NCBI RefSeq assembly: GCF_001984575.1
Contig: NZ_LZNS01000001.1
Span: forward strand, 2,428,300 to 2,492,299
Direction: 5' to 3'
DNA: 64,000 bases
From: Streptomyces sp. MP131-18
Lineage (GTDB): Bacteria; Actinomycetota; Actinomycetes; Streptomycetales; Streptomycetaceae
The notes below the pieces were generated by a model. It was not told the origin of the DNA. It saw only the letters and a list, made by a program, of their open reading frames with translations, and ran no database searches. Position numbers and translations under genes: made by a program. The stretch's first letter is position 1; each line of letters begins with the position of its first letter. Shown here in pieces: positions 46,197-55,039 of the stretch.

Positions 46197-47017
46197 TACA
46201 CGGCGTTGATCGCGTAACGGAAGTCCAGCAGCGGCAGCAGCGCCCGTTCGGCCTCGCCCGGGGGCAGCGCGTCGTGGTGCAGGTAGGCGCGCAGCAGAGG
46301 GCGGGCGCGGTCGGGGCCGCCGGCGTCCAGCACGGCCGTGGCCACGTCGTACAGCCGGGGCCGGAAGCCCGCGGCGCCCCAGTCGATCAGGCCGCACCGG
46401 CCGGTGGCCGGACCGAGCCGGAAGTGCTCCGGCGCGGGGTCCCCGTGGGACGGGCCCCACGTCAGCGTCTCCGGGCGCAGCCGGCGCAGCCGTTCGGCGA
46501 CCTCCGTGACCGCGGGAAGAATCCACGGGCGCGCGGCGAACGCGGCGTCCCAGCCGTCGGCCGAGAGGTCGAACGAGGCGCGGGCGGTGGCCGGTTCGAC
46601 CGGGCCGGTGCCGAGGACGCGGTGGACGCGGGCGAGCGTGGTGCCCAGGTGCACGGTGTCGCTCTCGTCGGCGCCGTCCAGCTCCCTGCCCTCGACGCGG
46701 CTCAGCAGCGCCAGCACGTGACCGCCGGTCACCGCGGTCAGCCGCCCGCGGGCGGTCGGCACGGGCGCGCCGGCCGGAATGCCGGCGGCCTCGACGCGGG
46801 CGGCCAGGCGCAGCCCGCGACGGAACTGCTCCTCGGCCGCGCCGCCGCACGGCACCGCCTTGGCCACCCGGCGGACGGTGCCGCGACGGACGTCCCAGGT
46901 GGCGGAGTTCATGCCGCCGGGCAGCGGCGTGACATCTGCGCCGCGCAGGTGCCAATGGCTCGCGAGGGCCGCGGCGACGTCGCGGCGGCCCAGGACAGGT
47001 GCTGATGCTGAGGTCAT
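46094..47017 (-). CDS. Aminoglycoside phosphotransferase (APH)-fold protein
   Basis: A 307-residue kinase-fold protein. It has a nucleotide-binding lobe (LPGGMNSATWDVRRGTVRRV, catalytic Lys region VAKAV), the catalytic-loop motif WGPSHGDPAPEHFRL (HGD with an unusual PAPEH continuation instead of xxxxN), and GLIDWGAAGFRPRLYD as the metal-binding DFG-equivalent. The usual Asn of HGDxxxxN is a His here, so activity may be altered. Substrates of this family range from antibiotics to small metabolites. It is convergent with the preceding hypothetical gene and overlaps its end. Confidence 0.8.
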   Translation of the reverse strand: MTSASAPVLGRRDVAAALASHWHLRGADVTPLPGGMNSATWDVRRGTVRRVAKAVPCGGAAEEQFRRGLRLAARVEAAGIPAGAPVPTARGRLTAVTGGHVLALLSRVEGRELDGADESDTVHLGTTLARVHRVLGTGPVEPATARASFDLSADGWDAAFAARPWILPAVTEVAERLRRLRPETLTWGPSHGDPAPEHFRLGPATGRCGLIDWGAAGFRPRLYDVATAVLDAGGPDRARPLLRAYLHHDALPPGEAERALLPLLDFRYAINAVYYADHLARGRTDDAGDAAHAEAELARARAWLSGR

Positions 47018-47415
47018 GGTCGGGTGCTCCCGGGATCGACGTGCGGCCGCGGCCCGGTGAACGGCGGCGGCTTCGGCCTCGTGTGCGGCGCCGCGCGCGC
47101 CGCCGGGAGGATCACCTCACGCAGCCGATCCTAGTGCGGCGGTCGGCCGCGTGCACCGGTTCGCAGTCAACGCACGTCACCTCACGGGCCATTGTCGTAT
47201 CGCGGCCGGTCCGGGCGCGGTGGCGGAAGCGCTCGGCTCCGCAGAAGCAGCCGCCGGGGCGGCCGGCACCGCCCTCGTCCCGCCGTCCGGGGCGGCGGAC
47301 CGTTCTCTCCCGGGGCCACGCCCGGCCGCAAGGTACCGGGCGCCGGACGGATCTACGATGCGGGCCGGAGCCGTCGGCCCGGCGGCCGGAGACCATCGAG
47401 AGGAACCGCGAACCG
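47018..47415. other. Intergenic region, divergent promoters
   Basis: This stretch of about 400 bp separates the divergent APH-fold and hydrolase genes. It is GC rich. A TACGAT -10-like element lies at 47354-47359, about 57 bp before the hydrolase start. Open frames cross it but none has a ribosome-binding site or family match. Confidence 0.4.
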
Positions 47416-48297
47416 ATGAGCGCATGGCGGCTGACCCGGACCTTCCGCAGCACCTCCGGCGCCGTGCGCTGGGACAGCCTCGGACCACCGGGACAGGACC
47501 CGGTCGTCCTCCTGCACGGCACGCCCTTCTCCTCCTATGTCTGGCGCGCCGTCGCCCGCGCACTCGCCCGGCGTCACCAGGTGTACGTGTGGGACATGCC
47601 CGGTTACGGGGCATCGGCGAAGTCCGCCGGGCAGGACGTTTCCCTGGCCGCCCAGGGCCGGGTCTTCACCGAACTCCTGGCGCACTGGGACCTGCCGGAA
47701 CCGCTGGTCGTCGCCCACGACTTCGGCGGCGCCGTCGCCCTGCGGGCACACCTGCTGCACGGCGCCCGCTACCGCGCGCTCGCCCTGGTCGACCCGGTCG
47801 CGCTGGCGCCGTGGGGCTCCCCGTTCTTCCGGCTCGTCGGCGAGCACGCGGAGGTCTTCGAGCAACTGCCGCCCGCGCTGCACCGTGCGCTGGTGCGCGA
47901 GTACGTCGGCTCGGCCAGCAGCCCCGGCCTGCACCCCGCCGTCCTCGACCAGCTCGTCCGGCCCTGGCTGGGTGATCCCGGCCAGGCGGCCTTCTACCGG
48001 CAGATCGCCCAGGCCGACCAGCTCCACACCGACGAGGTGCAGGACCGGTACGGCGAGATCGCCGTTCCGGCCTTGGTGTGCTGGGGCCAGGACGACACCT
48101 GGATTCCCGCGGCGAAGGGGCGGGAGCTGGCCGACCGCATCCCGGGCGCGCGACTCGAACCGATCGCCGGTGCGGGCCACCTCGTTCAGGAAGACGCGCC
48201 CGCGGAGCTCACGGCCGTGCTCGCCGCATTCCTCCGGCGGCCCGGCGGCCCGGCAACGGAGCGGCCCGGCAACGGCCCGTTCCGGTCGCGGGCATGA
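47416..48297 (+). CDS. Alpha/beta hydrolase, haloalkane dehalogenase-like
   Basis: A 293-residue alpha/beta-fold enzyme. LLHGTPFSSYVWRAVARAL forms the oxyanion region, and MPGYGASAKSAGQDVSL follows. The nucleophile elbow is VVAHDFGGAVAL, with Asp in place of Ser, as in dehalogenases and some epoxide hydrolases. CWGQDDTWIPAAKGRELAD and GAGHLVQEDAP give the late acid and catalytic His. The Asp nucleophile suggests a haloalkane/haloacid dehalogenase or related enzyme rather than an esterase. The start is ATG 47416, and a strong hairpin follows. Confidence 0.85.
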   Translation: MSAWRLTRTFRSTSGAVRWDSLGPPGQDPVVLLHGTPFSSYVWRAVARALARRHQVYVWDMPGYGASAKSAGQDVSLAAQGRVFTELLAHWDLPEPLVVAHDFGGAVALRAHLLHGARYRALALVDPVALAPWGSPFFRLVGEHAEVFEQLPPALHRALVREYVGSASSPGLHPAVLDQLVRPWLGDPGQAAFYRQIAQADQLHTDEVQDRYGEIAVPALVCWGQDDTWIPAAKGRELADRIPGARLEPIAGAGHLVQEDAPAELTAVLAAFLRRPGGPATERPGNGPFRSRA

Positions 48298-48335
48298 CCG
48301 AGGGCCCCGGCAGGCGGTGGGACCGGGGCCCTCGG
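48298..48335. terminator. Terminator hairpin between convergent hydrolase and GH48 genes
   Basis: CCGAGGGCCCCGG (48298-48310) pairs perfectly with CCGGGGCCCTCGG (48323-48335), loop 12. It starts over the hydrolase stop and lies 45 bp from the GH48 stop. Confidence 0.75.
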
Positions 48336-48379
48336 TGGGTGGCGGGCGGGGCGGACCTCAACGCCCTTCCGCCGCGTGC

Positions 48380-50437
48380 CTACTCCTCAGCGCCGAAGAG
48401 CTGGGTGTAGGTGGCCAGGGCGATGGCGATGTCCGCCTGTGCCCAGAACCGGTGGTATTCGAACGTCGGCGCGTCGCCGCCGTTGAGGTAGGCCTCGACC
48501 TGCGGCCAGTTCTCGTCCTCCTGGTAGAAGGAACGGATGGAGGAGAAGGTCGAACCGGGCTCGATCACGTCGCCGTTGGGCATCGTGCCGCTCCAGCCCT
48601 CGGGGATGTAGACCTCGTCCCCGAAGCGGCTGTAGTCGCCGCGGGTCTCGGGCACCGCGATGCCCTGCGCGTCCTGGTTGGCGAGCAGCGCGTCCAGCAG
48701 GCCGGACGCCGTCTCCTGCGCCGCGGTGTCGCCGCTGGCGGCCGCGTAGAAGGACAGGGCGTTGGCGAGCGAGCCGGTGACGCCGACGTCCTGGCTGTAC
48801 GCGGTCACCTCGACGTGCAGGCCGGCGTTGTCGCCCGGGTTCGCCGGGTCCCACGTGTCGGGGGCGCCGCTCCACTCCAGCTCGGCCGGGATCTGGAAGT
48901 CCCCGCCCTCGCCGATGGTGACCTCGCCGACGACCCAGTCGGCCCACTTGTCGAGCACCGGGCCGACGCGCTCGTCACCGCTGACGTAGTAGTACTCGGC
49001 GAGCCGCTGCATGGACCAGGCCTGCATGCCGAACCAGCGGTTCGACGGCGGGTCGTGGTAGACGGGCTTCTCGTCGTAGTACATGCCGTAGAACGTCGGG
49101 GTGCCGGCCGGCGGGGTGCCGTAGTGGCCTTCCCAGCTGTTGGTCGCGCCACCGGCGATGCCGCCCTCGGCCGACTGGAGCCAGGTGTAGAACTCGATCA
49201 TCCGGTCGAGGCTGTTGCCCCAGTCCTCGCCCGCGCTGGGCGACTGCGGGATCAGGGCCTCGTCGTTCGACAGCACGTACGCGGCCATCGGGTTCTGGTA
49301 GCCGAAGTGCGCATAGCTGGAGCCGATGCGCCAGGACCAGCCGGCGGACGTGTCGAGCGCGCCGCCCCACGCGTAGTACCAGGACATCAGCTGGTGGTTG
49401 CTGCTCTTGCCGGAACCGGCGGCGCACTCGGACGGGCCGACGCAGTCGCCGATCTCCTTGAAGTACTTGTCGTACATCGAGTAGCGCAGGTAGTCGCCCA
49501 TCTGCGCGGCCTTCTCGACCGTGCCGGCCACCGCGGCCGCGTTGCCCTGCTCCGACGCCCACTGGTTGGCCCAGTAGGCGGCCTGCACGGCGCGGGCGTC
49601 CGCGTCCGGCGCGTTGGTGTAGCGCCACTGCTGCGCGTACGAGGCGTCCCCGGTGAACAGGTCGAGGTAGCCGTTCTCGCCGCCGAAGGAGAAGTCGTCA
49701 CACGAGGGGTGGGTGACGGTCTCCCAGGTGGATTCCTGCGGCCCGCGCTGGAAGGTGTTGATGAACGTCGGGTCGCCGGCCGTTCCGCCGCAGGCGGAGC
49801 CGTAGCCGTAGGTGTCGTCGACGTCCTGGAGCCAGTGCATGCCGTACACGTCGTCCGTGCCGTACGTGGACGAGAGTTCATCGGCCAGCGGGTCCTGCCC
49901 GACGGGCACATCGGGGTCCATCTGGGCCGGGTAGTCGGCCGGGTCGGTGGACTCGGGCGCGTAGGTCGCGGGCGAGGACGGGTCGTAGAAGCTGCTGGTG
50001 GGCTGCTCGTCGGCGGAGGGGATCATCCACTCCTCCATCAGCACCCAGGCGTCGTTGAACGGCTGCCAGTCGCCGGTGACCTGGCCGTACTGCGCTTCCA
50101 GCCAGATCAGGTACGAGTACGCCTCGGAGGTCGTCTGGTGGCCGTGGTCCGGCGCCTCGACGATCAGCGTCTCGACGGAGTGGTAGGGGATGCCCTCGTC
50201 CGAGAAGTACCCGTTGGCCGGGTCCTTGATCGTTTCGTAGAGGGTGAGGAACTGCTCCTCGTACTGGAGCAGTTCCGGCTCGTCTCCGAACGGCGAGCTG
50301 GCGTTGCCCTGCGCGGCTGCCGTCAGTCCCAGTGGCAGGGACAGGGCGATGGCCCCGGCGATCCAGAGACGCCGGGACTTCTTTCGGGATCTGGTTCTGG
50401 CCGGGCTACCGATGTCTGATCCACGACGGATCGGCAT
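48380..50437 (-). CDS. Secreted cellobiohydrolase, GH48 without CBM
   Basis: A 685-residue secreted GH48. The signal peptide (RRLWIAGAIALSLPLGLTAA, cleaved near residue 45-50) leads almost directly into the catalytic domain ([20 protein letters not shown]). That domain shares long identical stretches with the GH48 at 36.8 kb, including [19 protein letters not shown] with the catalytic Glu, [16 protein letters not shown] and [16 protein letters not shown]. The CBM2 and Ig-like modules of the other copy are absent. ATG 50437 has GAGGAGG upstream. A perfect CebR box lies 45 bp upstream, and a CBM-less GH6 is divergent. It probably acts on soluble or loosened chains. Confidence 0.94.
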   Translation of the reverse strand: MPIRRGSDIGSPARTRSRKKSRRLWIAGAIALSLPLGLTAAAQGNASSPFGDEPELLQYEEQFLTLYETIKDPANGYFSDEGIPYHSVETLIVEAPDHGHQTTSEAYSYLIWLEAQYGQVTGDWQPFNDAWVLMEEWMIPSADEQPTSSFYDPSSPATYAPESTDPADYPAQMDPDVPVGQDPLADELSSTYGTDDVYGMHWLQDVDDTYGYGSACGGTAGDPTFINTFQRGPQESTWETVTHPSCDDFSFGGENGYLDLFTGDASYAQQWRYTNAPDADARAVQAAYWANQWASEQGNAAAVAGTVEKAAQMGDYLRYSMYDKYFKEIGDCVGPSECAAGSGKSSNHQLMSWYYAWGGALDTSAGWSWRIGSSYAHFGYQNPMAAYVLSNDEALIPQSPSAGEDWGNSLDRMIEFYTWLQSAEGGIAGGATNSWEGHYGTPPAGTPTFYGMYYDEKPVYHDPPSNRWFGMQAWSMQRLAEYYYVSGDERVGPVLDKWADWVVGEVTIGEGGDFQIPAELEWSGAPDTWDPANPGDNAGLHVEVTAYSQDVGVTGSLANALSFYAAASGDTAAQETASGLLDALLANQDAQGIAVPETRGDYSRFGDEVYIPEGWSGTMPNGDVIEPGSTFSSIRSFYQEDENWPQVEAYLNGGDAPTFEYHRFWAQADIAIALATYTQLFGAEE

Positions 50438-50481
50438 GGCATCCTCCTCGCGGCTCGTGGGGGTTGAGGAGCTGAGACCAG

Positions 50482-50495
50482 TGGGAGCGCTCCCA
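50482..50495. promoter_or_regulatory. CebR operator before GH48 (second cassette)
   Basis: A perfect TGGGAGCGCTCCCA lies 45 bp upstream of the GH48 ATG. It is the LacI-family CebR palindrome known in Streptomyces cellulose and cellobiose genes. Confidence 0.9.
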
Positions 50496-50625
50496 AGCTT
50501 TGGGCAATGGACTGCACACGTCAACCCCCCGGACTAATTCGGCTGTTGCACGGCAGGTCAGCGGTAATTTCTCGAACGACCCCTTGGCGAGAAGGGGACT
50601 TGTGGCCTACGGTCCCTTCAACCAG

Positions 50626-50639
50626 TGGGAGCGGTCCCA
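50626..50639. promoter_or_regulatory. CebR operator before GH6 (second cassette)
   Basis: TGGGAGCGGTCCCA differs from the perfect box by one base. It is preceded by CCTTCAACCAG, which also flanks the box of the first GH6 gene, showing the promoter was duplicated along with the gene. Confidence 0.85.
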
Positions 50640-50997
50640 AACTGTCGGGCGCCGAGGACGGCGCGTCGTGACGAAGCGGAGCCGCTCCGAGCATGAACAC
50701 CCCCACAACCCCCACCACCACCCCCACAACCTCCCGGTCGATCCCCTGCGAACGATCAACGGTGAGTTCCCATGTGCCCACAGCCGGGGCCGGTTCGGCG
50801 CCCCGGCCGGCGAGCCCCCCTTCTCGCCGTCTCCCCGCCCCCGCCACGTGCGGGGAACGGGCACGTGTGGGTGTGCGACGGGTCGTGAGATGCCTCGGCG
50901 GCGGCCCGCGGTCGCCACAGCGGTCGTCCATCCGCCGCTCGGGCAGCCAACGCCGTTCGGCATCGGCCGTACGCAACCATCCGGAGGATCAGAACTA
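50640..50997 (+). other. Long leader of the second GH6 gene
   Basis: The distance from CebR box to start codon is 358 bp here against 88 bp in the other GH6 gene. The two leaders match near the box and again just before the start (CGGCATCGG...CCGGCAACCA-like against CGGCATCGGCCGTACGCAACCA). About 270 bp in between have no counterpart and look inserted. The extra part is C-rich (CCCCCACAACCCCCACCACC) and holds no clear gene; weak hairpins (CCCCGCC...GGCGGGG type) are possible. Confidence 0.5.
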
Positions 50998-52383
50998 ATG
51001 AGCCGCACCAACCCCCCACATCGCCGGCTACGCCGGCGATCCGTCACCATCGCGGGTGCCCTGGTCGGGGCCGCCGCTCTGACGGTGAGCACCCTGAGCA
51101 CCGCCACGGCGGGCGAGGACGCAGACACGCTGGCCCGGGTCGACAACCCCTACGAGGGCGCGTCGATGTACGTGAACCCGGACTGGTCCGCCGCGGCCAC
51201 CGAGGGTGGCGGCTCGGCCATCGCCGACACGCCGACCGCCGTCTGGCTCGACAGCAGGGCCGCGATCACGGGCGGCTCGGCCGGCAACAGCACCGGGCTG
51301 CGCGAGCACCTGGACAACGCGGTGGCCGGTGGCTATGACGCCATCCAGATCGTCACCTACAACCTGCCGGGCCGTGACTGCGCCGCGCTCGCCTCCAACG
51401 GCGAGCTGGGCCCGGAAGAGATCGACGTCTACAAGACCGAGTTCATCGACCCGATCAACGAGATCGTGTCGGACCCGGCGTACGCCGACCTCCGCATCAT
51501 CAACATCGTGGAGATCGACTCGCTGCCGAACCTGGTCACCAACGTCGGCAGCCGCGAGACCGCGACGCCCGAGTGCGACGAGATGCTGGCCAACGGCAAC
51601 TACGTCAAGGGTGTCGGCTACAACATCGCCACCCTGGGCGACAACGAGAACGTCTACAACTACATCGACATCGGCCACCACGGCTGGATCGGCTGGGAGG
51701 ACAACTTCCAGGCGAGCGCGGACCTGCTGTTCGAGGCCGCCAACGCCGAGGGTGCCACCCCCGAGGACGTGGCCGGTTTCGCCGCCAACACGGCGAACTA
51801 CAGCGCGACGGTGGAGGACAACTTCGCCATCGGCGACACGATCGGCGGCCAGCCGATCCGCGGGGAAAGCTCCTGGATCGACTGGAACAACTACGTCGAC
51901 GAGCAGTCCTTCGCCCAGGACTTCGCCACGGTGGCGGCCCCCGCGGCCGGCTTCCCCGACGGCCTCGGTGTCATCATCGACACCTCGCGCAACGGCTGGG
52001 GCGGCGCGGACCGTCCCACCGGCCCCGGTCCTGAGACCAGCGCCGACGAGTACGTCGACGGTGGCCGCTACGACCGCCGCATCCACCTCGGCAACTGGTG
52101 CAACCAGAGTGGTGCGGGCCTCGGCGAGCGCCCGACCGCGTCCCCGGCGCCGAACATCGACGCCTACGCGTGGATCAAGCCCCCGGGGGAGTCGGACGGC
52201 TCCAGCGAGGAGATCCCGAACGACGAGGGCAAGGGCTTCGACCGGATGTGCGACCCCACCTACGAGGGCAACCCGCGCAACCAGAACAACATGTCGGGCG
52301 CGCTGCCGGACGCTCCGATCTCGGGCCACTGGTTCCAGGCCCAGTTCGAGGAGCTGATGGCGAACGCCCACCCGCCCCTGTGA
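50998..52383 (+). CDS. Secreted exo-cellobiohydrolase, GH6 without CBM
   Basis: A 461-residue secreted GH6. The signal peptide (RRRSVTIAGALVGAAALTVS, cleaved near ATA, residue 38) is followed directly by the catalytic domain (RVDNPYEGASMYVNPDWS). Catalytic Asp residues are expected in YNLPGRDCAA and IVEIDSLPNL. The final 150 residues are nearly the same as in the GH6 at 34.7 kb (CNQSGAGLGERPTASP, YAWIKPPGESDGSSEEIPND). The CBM2 and linker are missing. The start is ATG 50998 with GGAGGA, and a CebR box lies 358 bp upstream. It pairs divergently with the CBM-less GH48. Confidence 0.93.
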   Translation: MSRTNPPHRRLRRRSVTIAGALVGAAALTVSTLSTATAGEDADTLARVDNPYEGASMYVNPDWSAAATEGGGSAIADTPTAVWLDSRAAITGGSAGNSTGLREHLDNAVAGGYDAIQIVTYNLPGRDCAALASNGELGPEEIDVYKTEFIDPINEIVSDPAYADLRIINIVEIDSLPNLVTNVGSRETATPECDEMLANGNYVKGVGYNIATLGDNENVYNYIDIGHHGWIGWEDNFQASADLLFEAANAEGATPEDVAGFAANTANYSATVEDNFAIGDTIGGQPIRGESSWIDWNNYVDEQSFAQDFATVAAPAAGFPDGLGVIIDTSRNGWGGADRPTGPGPETSADEYVDGGRYDRRIHLGNWCNQSGAGLGERPTASPAPNIDAYAWIKPPGESDGSSEEIPNDEGKGFDRMCDPTYEGNPRNQNNMSGALPDAPISGHWFQAQFEELMANAHPPL

Positions 52384-52501
52384 TCCGGGCTCACCGACCG
52401 GATTCACCCTGAACGGGACCGGGTCCGTTCCCGCACCCGCGGGAGCGGCCCCGGCGCCCGGACCCACGACTGCATGACCGGCACCCGCCGGTGGTCCCCC
52501 C

Positions 52502-52548
52502 ACGCACCCGCCCCCGATGCCGCTGCCGGCACCGGGGGCGCGGTGCGT
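52502..52548. terminator. Hairpin terminator between GH6 and beta-propeller genes
   Basis: ACGCACC/GGTGCGT, CGCCCCCG/CGGGGGCG and TGCC/GGCA stack into one long stem with a single bulge and a mismatch around a 6-base loop. It lies between two convergent stops. Confidence 0.75.
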
Positions 52549-52591
52549 CATCCGTTCGGGAAACGAACGCGCCGCGCGCGGCCGGCGGCCG

Positions 52592-55015
52592 TCAGGCCGG
52601 TGCGGGCACGGCCGCCCGCAGGGGCCAGCGGCGCACCCCGAACTGCGTGACGGTGACGAGGGTTTCGCCGTCGGGCGACAGCGCGACGCCGCCGTCCGCG
52701 CGGCCGAACGGCAGCTCCGCGAGCACCGTGCCGCTGTCCGCGTCCCACACGGCGCCCCAGCCGTGGCTGCCGGGGAAGTATGCGAGCGGCCCGCGGCCCG
52801 CCGGCCAGACCAGACTGCCGTCCGGCTGGTCGTGCATCGGCAGGTCAGGAACCGCCGTCCGCGGCGCGGGCCCGGCCGGCGCCGACGCGTCGGGCGGCAG
52901 CTGCCACAGCGCGGCGTGGCCGCGGTCCGTGGCGCCGGCCACGGCCAGCGCCGAGCCGTCCGGGGCGAAGGACAGGCCGGTGATCTGCCGCAGCCCGTCC
53001 GGCTCCGCGCGGCCCAGTACCTCGCCCGTCCCGACGTCGCACACCACGACGCGGCTGCTCGCGTCCCGCACGCCGAACGCGACCCGCCGCCCCGCCGCGT
53101 CCAGCGCCACCGCCTCCACCCGCAGCCGCCGCCAGTGCTCGGCGTACCTGGCCGGCTCGGTGACGGTGAGCACGGTGTCGCCGGTCGCCGCGTCGAGCAC
53201 GACGATGCGGCCGAGGCCGTGCAGCGCCAGCGCGAGCCGGGCGCCGTCCGCGCCGAAGGCGAGGCGCAGCCGCTCCTCGCCGTGCGGCGCCGCGGGCGGC
53301 AGCGGGTGCCGCCAGCGGGTCTCGCCGGTGGCCACGTCGTTCAGCACGACGCAGGACTCCTCGCCGAGCAGCGCCCGCACCAGAACGTCGCCGCGCGGCC
53401 CGAACGCCAGGTCGGTCAGGTAGGCGGCGTCCGCGACGGCGGGCAGCAGGCTGACCGCGGGCGGCCCCCCGCTGCCCTCCGGCCAGCGGCACAGCACCTG
53501 CGGGCGGTCGGCGGAGTCGCGGTCGAGCTTGGCGCAGAACGCGAGCGCGCGGGCGTCGTCGGCGACCGCGGCCAGCGGCACCGACCAGTGGGACAGCGGA
53601 AGTTCGGGCTCGGCATCGGACGCGGGCCGGCCGGCGAGCGTGGCCGGCAGGCCGGTGAGCAGCACCTGCCCCGGCCCCGGCTCCGGCGGCCGCGGGGCTA
53701 CCTCACCCGGCGGCGCCAGCCCGGCCAGGAACCAGGCATCGATCTCCTCCTGCACCACCACGAGCGCGCTGCCGTCCGGTGTGAACGCGGCGGTGGCGCC
53801 CGCGGGGTCGGCCCACAGCGTCCGGCCGCGGCCGTCGAACAGCAGCGAGCCGAAGTCCGCGCCGATGAACGCGAAGGGTCCGGCGTCCGTCCACACCGCA
53901 CGGGTGGTGAGGGCCGCGGCCGGCGAGTCCGCGTCGAGCTCCCCGGCGAAGCCGTCCGGGCGCAGCAGCTCCCCCGGCGCGAAGTCGGCGCCGTCCGCCC
54001 GCGCGCGCAGCGTGAGCAGCCGCGCGGCGGGGCGCGCGGACGTGGCGAGCCCGGCCTGCTCCGGGGCGCCGCCGACGGCGCCGCCCACCGCGAACACCGC
54101 GCCGCCGTCCGGCGCCGCGGCCAGCGCGCCCACGGCGGTCAGCCCGGTCTCCGCGGTGGCCAGCACCAGACCCGTGGCCACGTCGCGTGCCACGACCCGG
54201 CCGGCGGGACCCGCGTGGAACAGCAGCCGCCCGGCCGCGTCCAGCGCGACCGGGCCGAACGCGTCCTGCCCCTCGGGCACGTGCAGCAGCACCTTGCCGG
54301 TGCCGGTCTCGACGACGGCGACCACATCGGTGCTGCCGGTGCCGACGGCCAGCCGTTCACCGTTCGCGGAGAAGGCGAACCTGACCAGGTCGTCGCGGCT
54401 GAAGCAGGGCGCGTCCTCCGCGCCCACATGCGGCCGCACCTCCCACAACGGCTCGCCCGTGGCCGCCGACCAGGCCCGCCACACGCCCTCGACGGCCGTC
54501 ACCACGGTGCCGCCGTCCGGGCTGACGGCCAGGTCGTACGCCTCGTCGTAGTACTCCCCGCCGCCGAGGAACCACACCAGCGGCGCGTCCCGCGTGGTGT
54601 CCCAGCGCACGACGTCCCCGCCGTTGTGGTGCCACTCCGCGGCGGCGGCCAGCGCGAGCCAGCGCAGCCCGGGGGCCGCGGCCACGGCGCTCGCGCCGCT
54701 GTAGAAGTACGCGCCCTGACTGCTGTCCCCGTCCTCCCGGTCGTCCTCCACCGGCACCGGCACCGTGCCCGTTTCGACGCTGTCGAGCCGGCCGAGTCTG
54801 CGGGTACCGGCCAGCGCATGACACGGGCGGACGTCGCCCGCGACCCACTGGGCCCACCACATGTCCGGCATCGGGCGCTGTCCCGCCGGCCAGCGCAGCA
54901 CGCGCGGCGCGACCTCGGCCAGCTGCCGCTCGTCGAGTTGTTCGAGCAGGTGGCAGATTTCCAGCCAGCCCGCCCGGCTCGGGCGGGCGTCGAGCAGGAC
55001 TTGCAACGTTGTCAT
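52592..55015 (-). CDS. Large WD40-like beta-propeller protein
   Basis: An 807-residue soluble protein. The first 80 residues are helical (LLDARPSRAGWLEICHLLEQ, RQLAEVAPRVLRWP). The rest is a series of beta-propeller blades with repeated signatures such as DLAVSPDGGTVVTAVEGVWR, AFSANGERLAVGTGSTDVV, LAFGADGARLALALHG and GLSFAPDGSALAVAGATDR. No signal peptide or catalytic motif is seen, so it is probably an intracellular scaffold. It lies 24 bp downstream of a second propeller gene on the same strand, forming an operon. The function is unknown. Confidence 0.75.
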   Translation of the reverse strand: MTTLQVLLDARPSRAGWLEICHLLEQLDERQLAEVAPRVLRWPAGQRPMPDMWWAQWVAGDVRPCHALAGTRRLGRLDSVETGTVPVPVEDDREDGDSSQGAYFYSGASAVAAAPGLRWLALAAAAEWHHNGGDVVRWDTTRDAPLVWFLGGGEYYDEAYDLAVSPDGGTVVTAVEGVWRAWSAATGEPLWEVRPHVGAEDAPCFSRDDLVRFAFSANGERLAVGTGSTDVVAVVETGTGKVLLHVPEGQDAFGPVALDAAGRLLFHAGPAGRVVARDVATGLVLATAETGLTAVGALAAAPDGGAVFAVGGAVGGAPEQAGLATSARPAARLLTLRARADGADFAPGELLRPDGFAGELDADSPAAALTTRAVWTDAGPFAFIGADFGSLLFDGRGRTLWADPAGATAAFTPDGSALVVVQEEIDAWFLAGLAPPGEVAPRPPEPGPGQVLLTGLPATLAGRPASDAEPELPLSHWSVPLAAVADDARALAFCAKLDRDSADRPQVLCRWPEGSGGPPAVSLLPAVADAAYLTDLAFGPRGDVLVRALLGEESCVVLNDVATGETRWRHPLPPAAPHGEERLRLAFGADGARLALALHGLGRIVVLDAATGDTVLTVTEPARYAEHWRRLRVEAVALDAAGRRVAFGVRDASSRVVVCDVGTGEVLGRAEPDGLRQITGLSFAPDGSALAVAGATDRGHAALWQLPPDASAPAGPAPRTAVPDLPMHDQPDGSLVWPAGRGPLAYFPGSHGWGAVWDADSGTVLAELPFGRADGGVALSPDGETLVTVTQFGVRRWPLRAAVPAPA

Positions 55016-55039
55016 CGCGTCGTTCCTTGCTTCCGCACG

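Noticed and set aside
34718..52383. Transposon flanked by the cellulase cassettes
   Set aside because: The inverted cassettes resemble long terminal repeats, but there is no transposase or integrase and the homology is coding sequence plus promoter.
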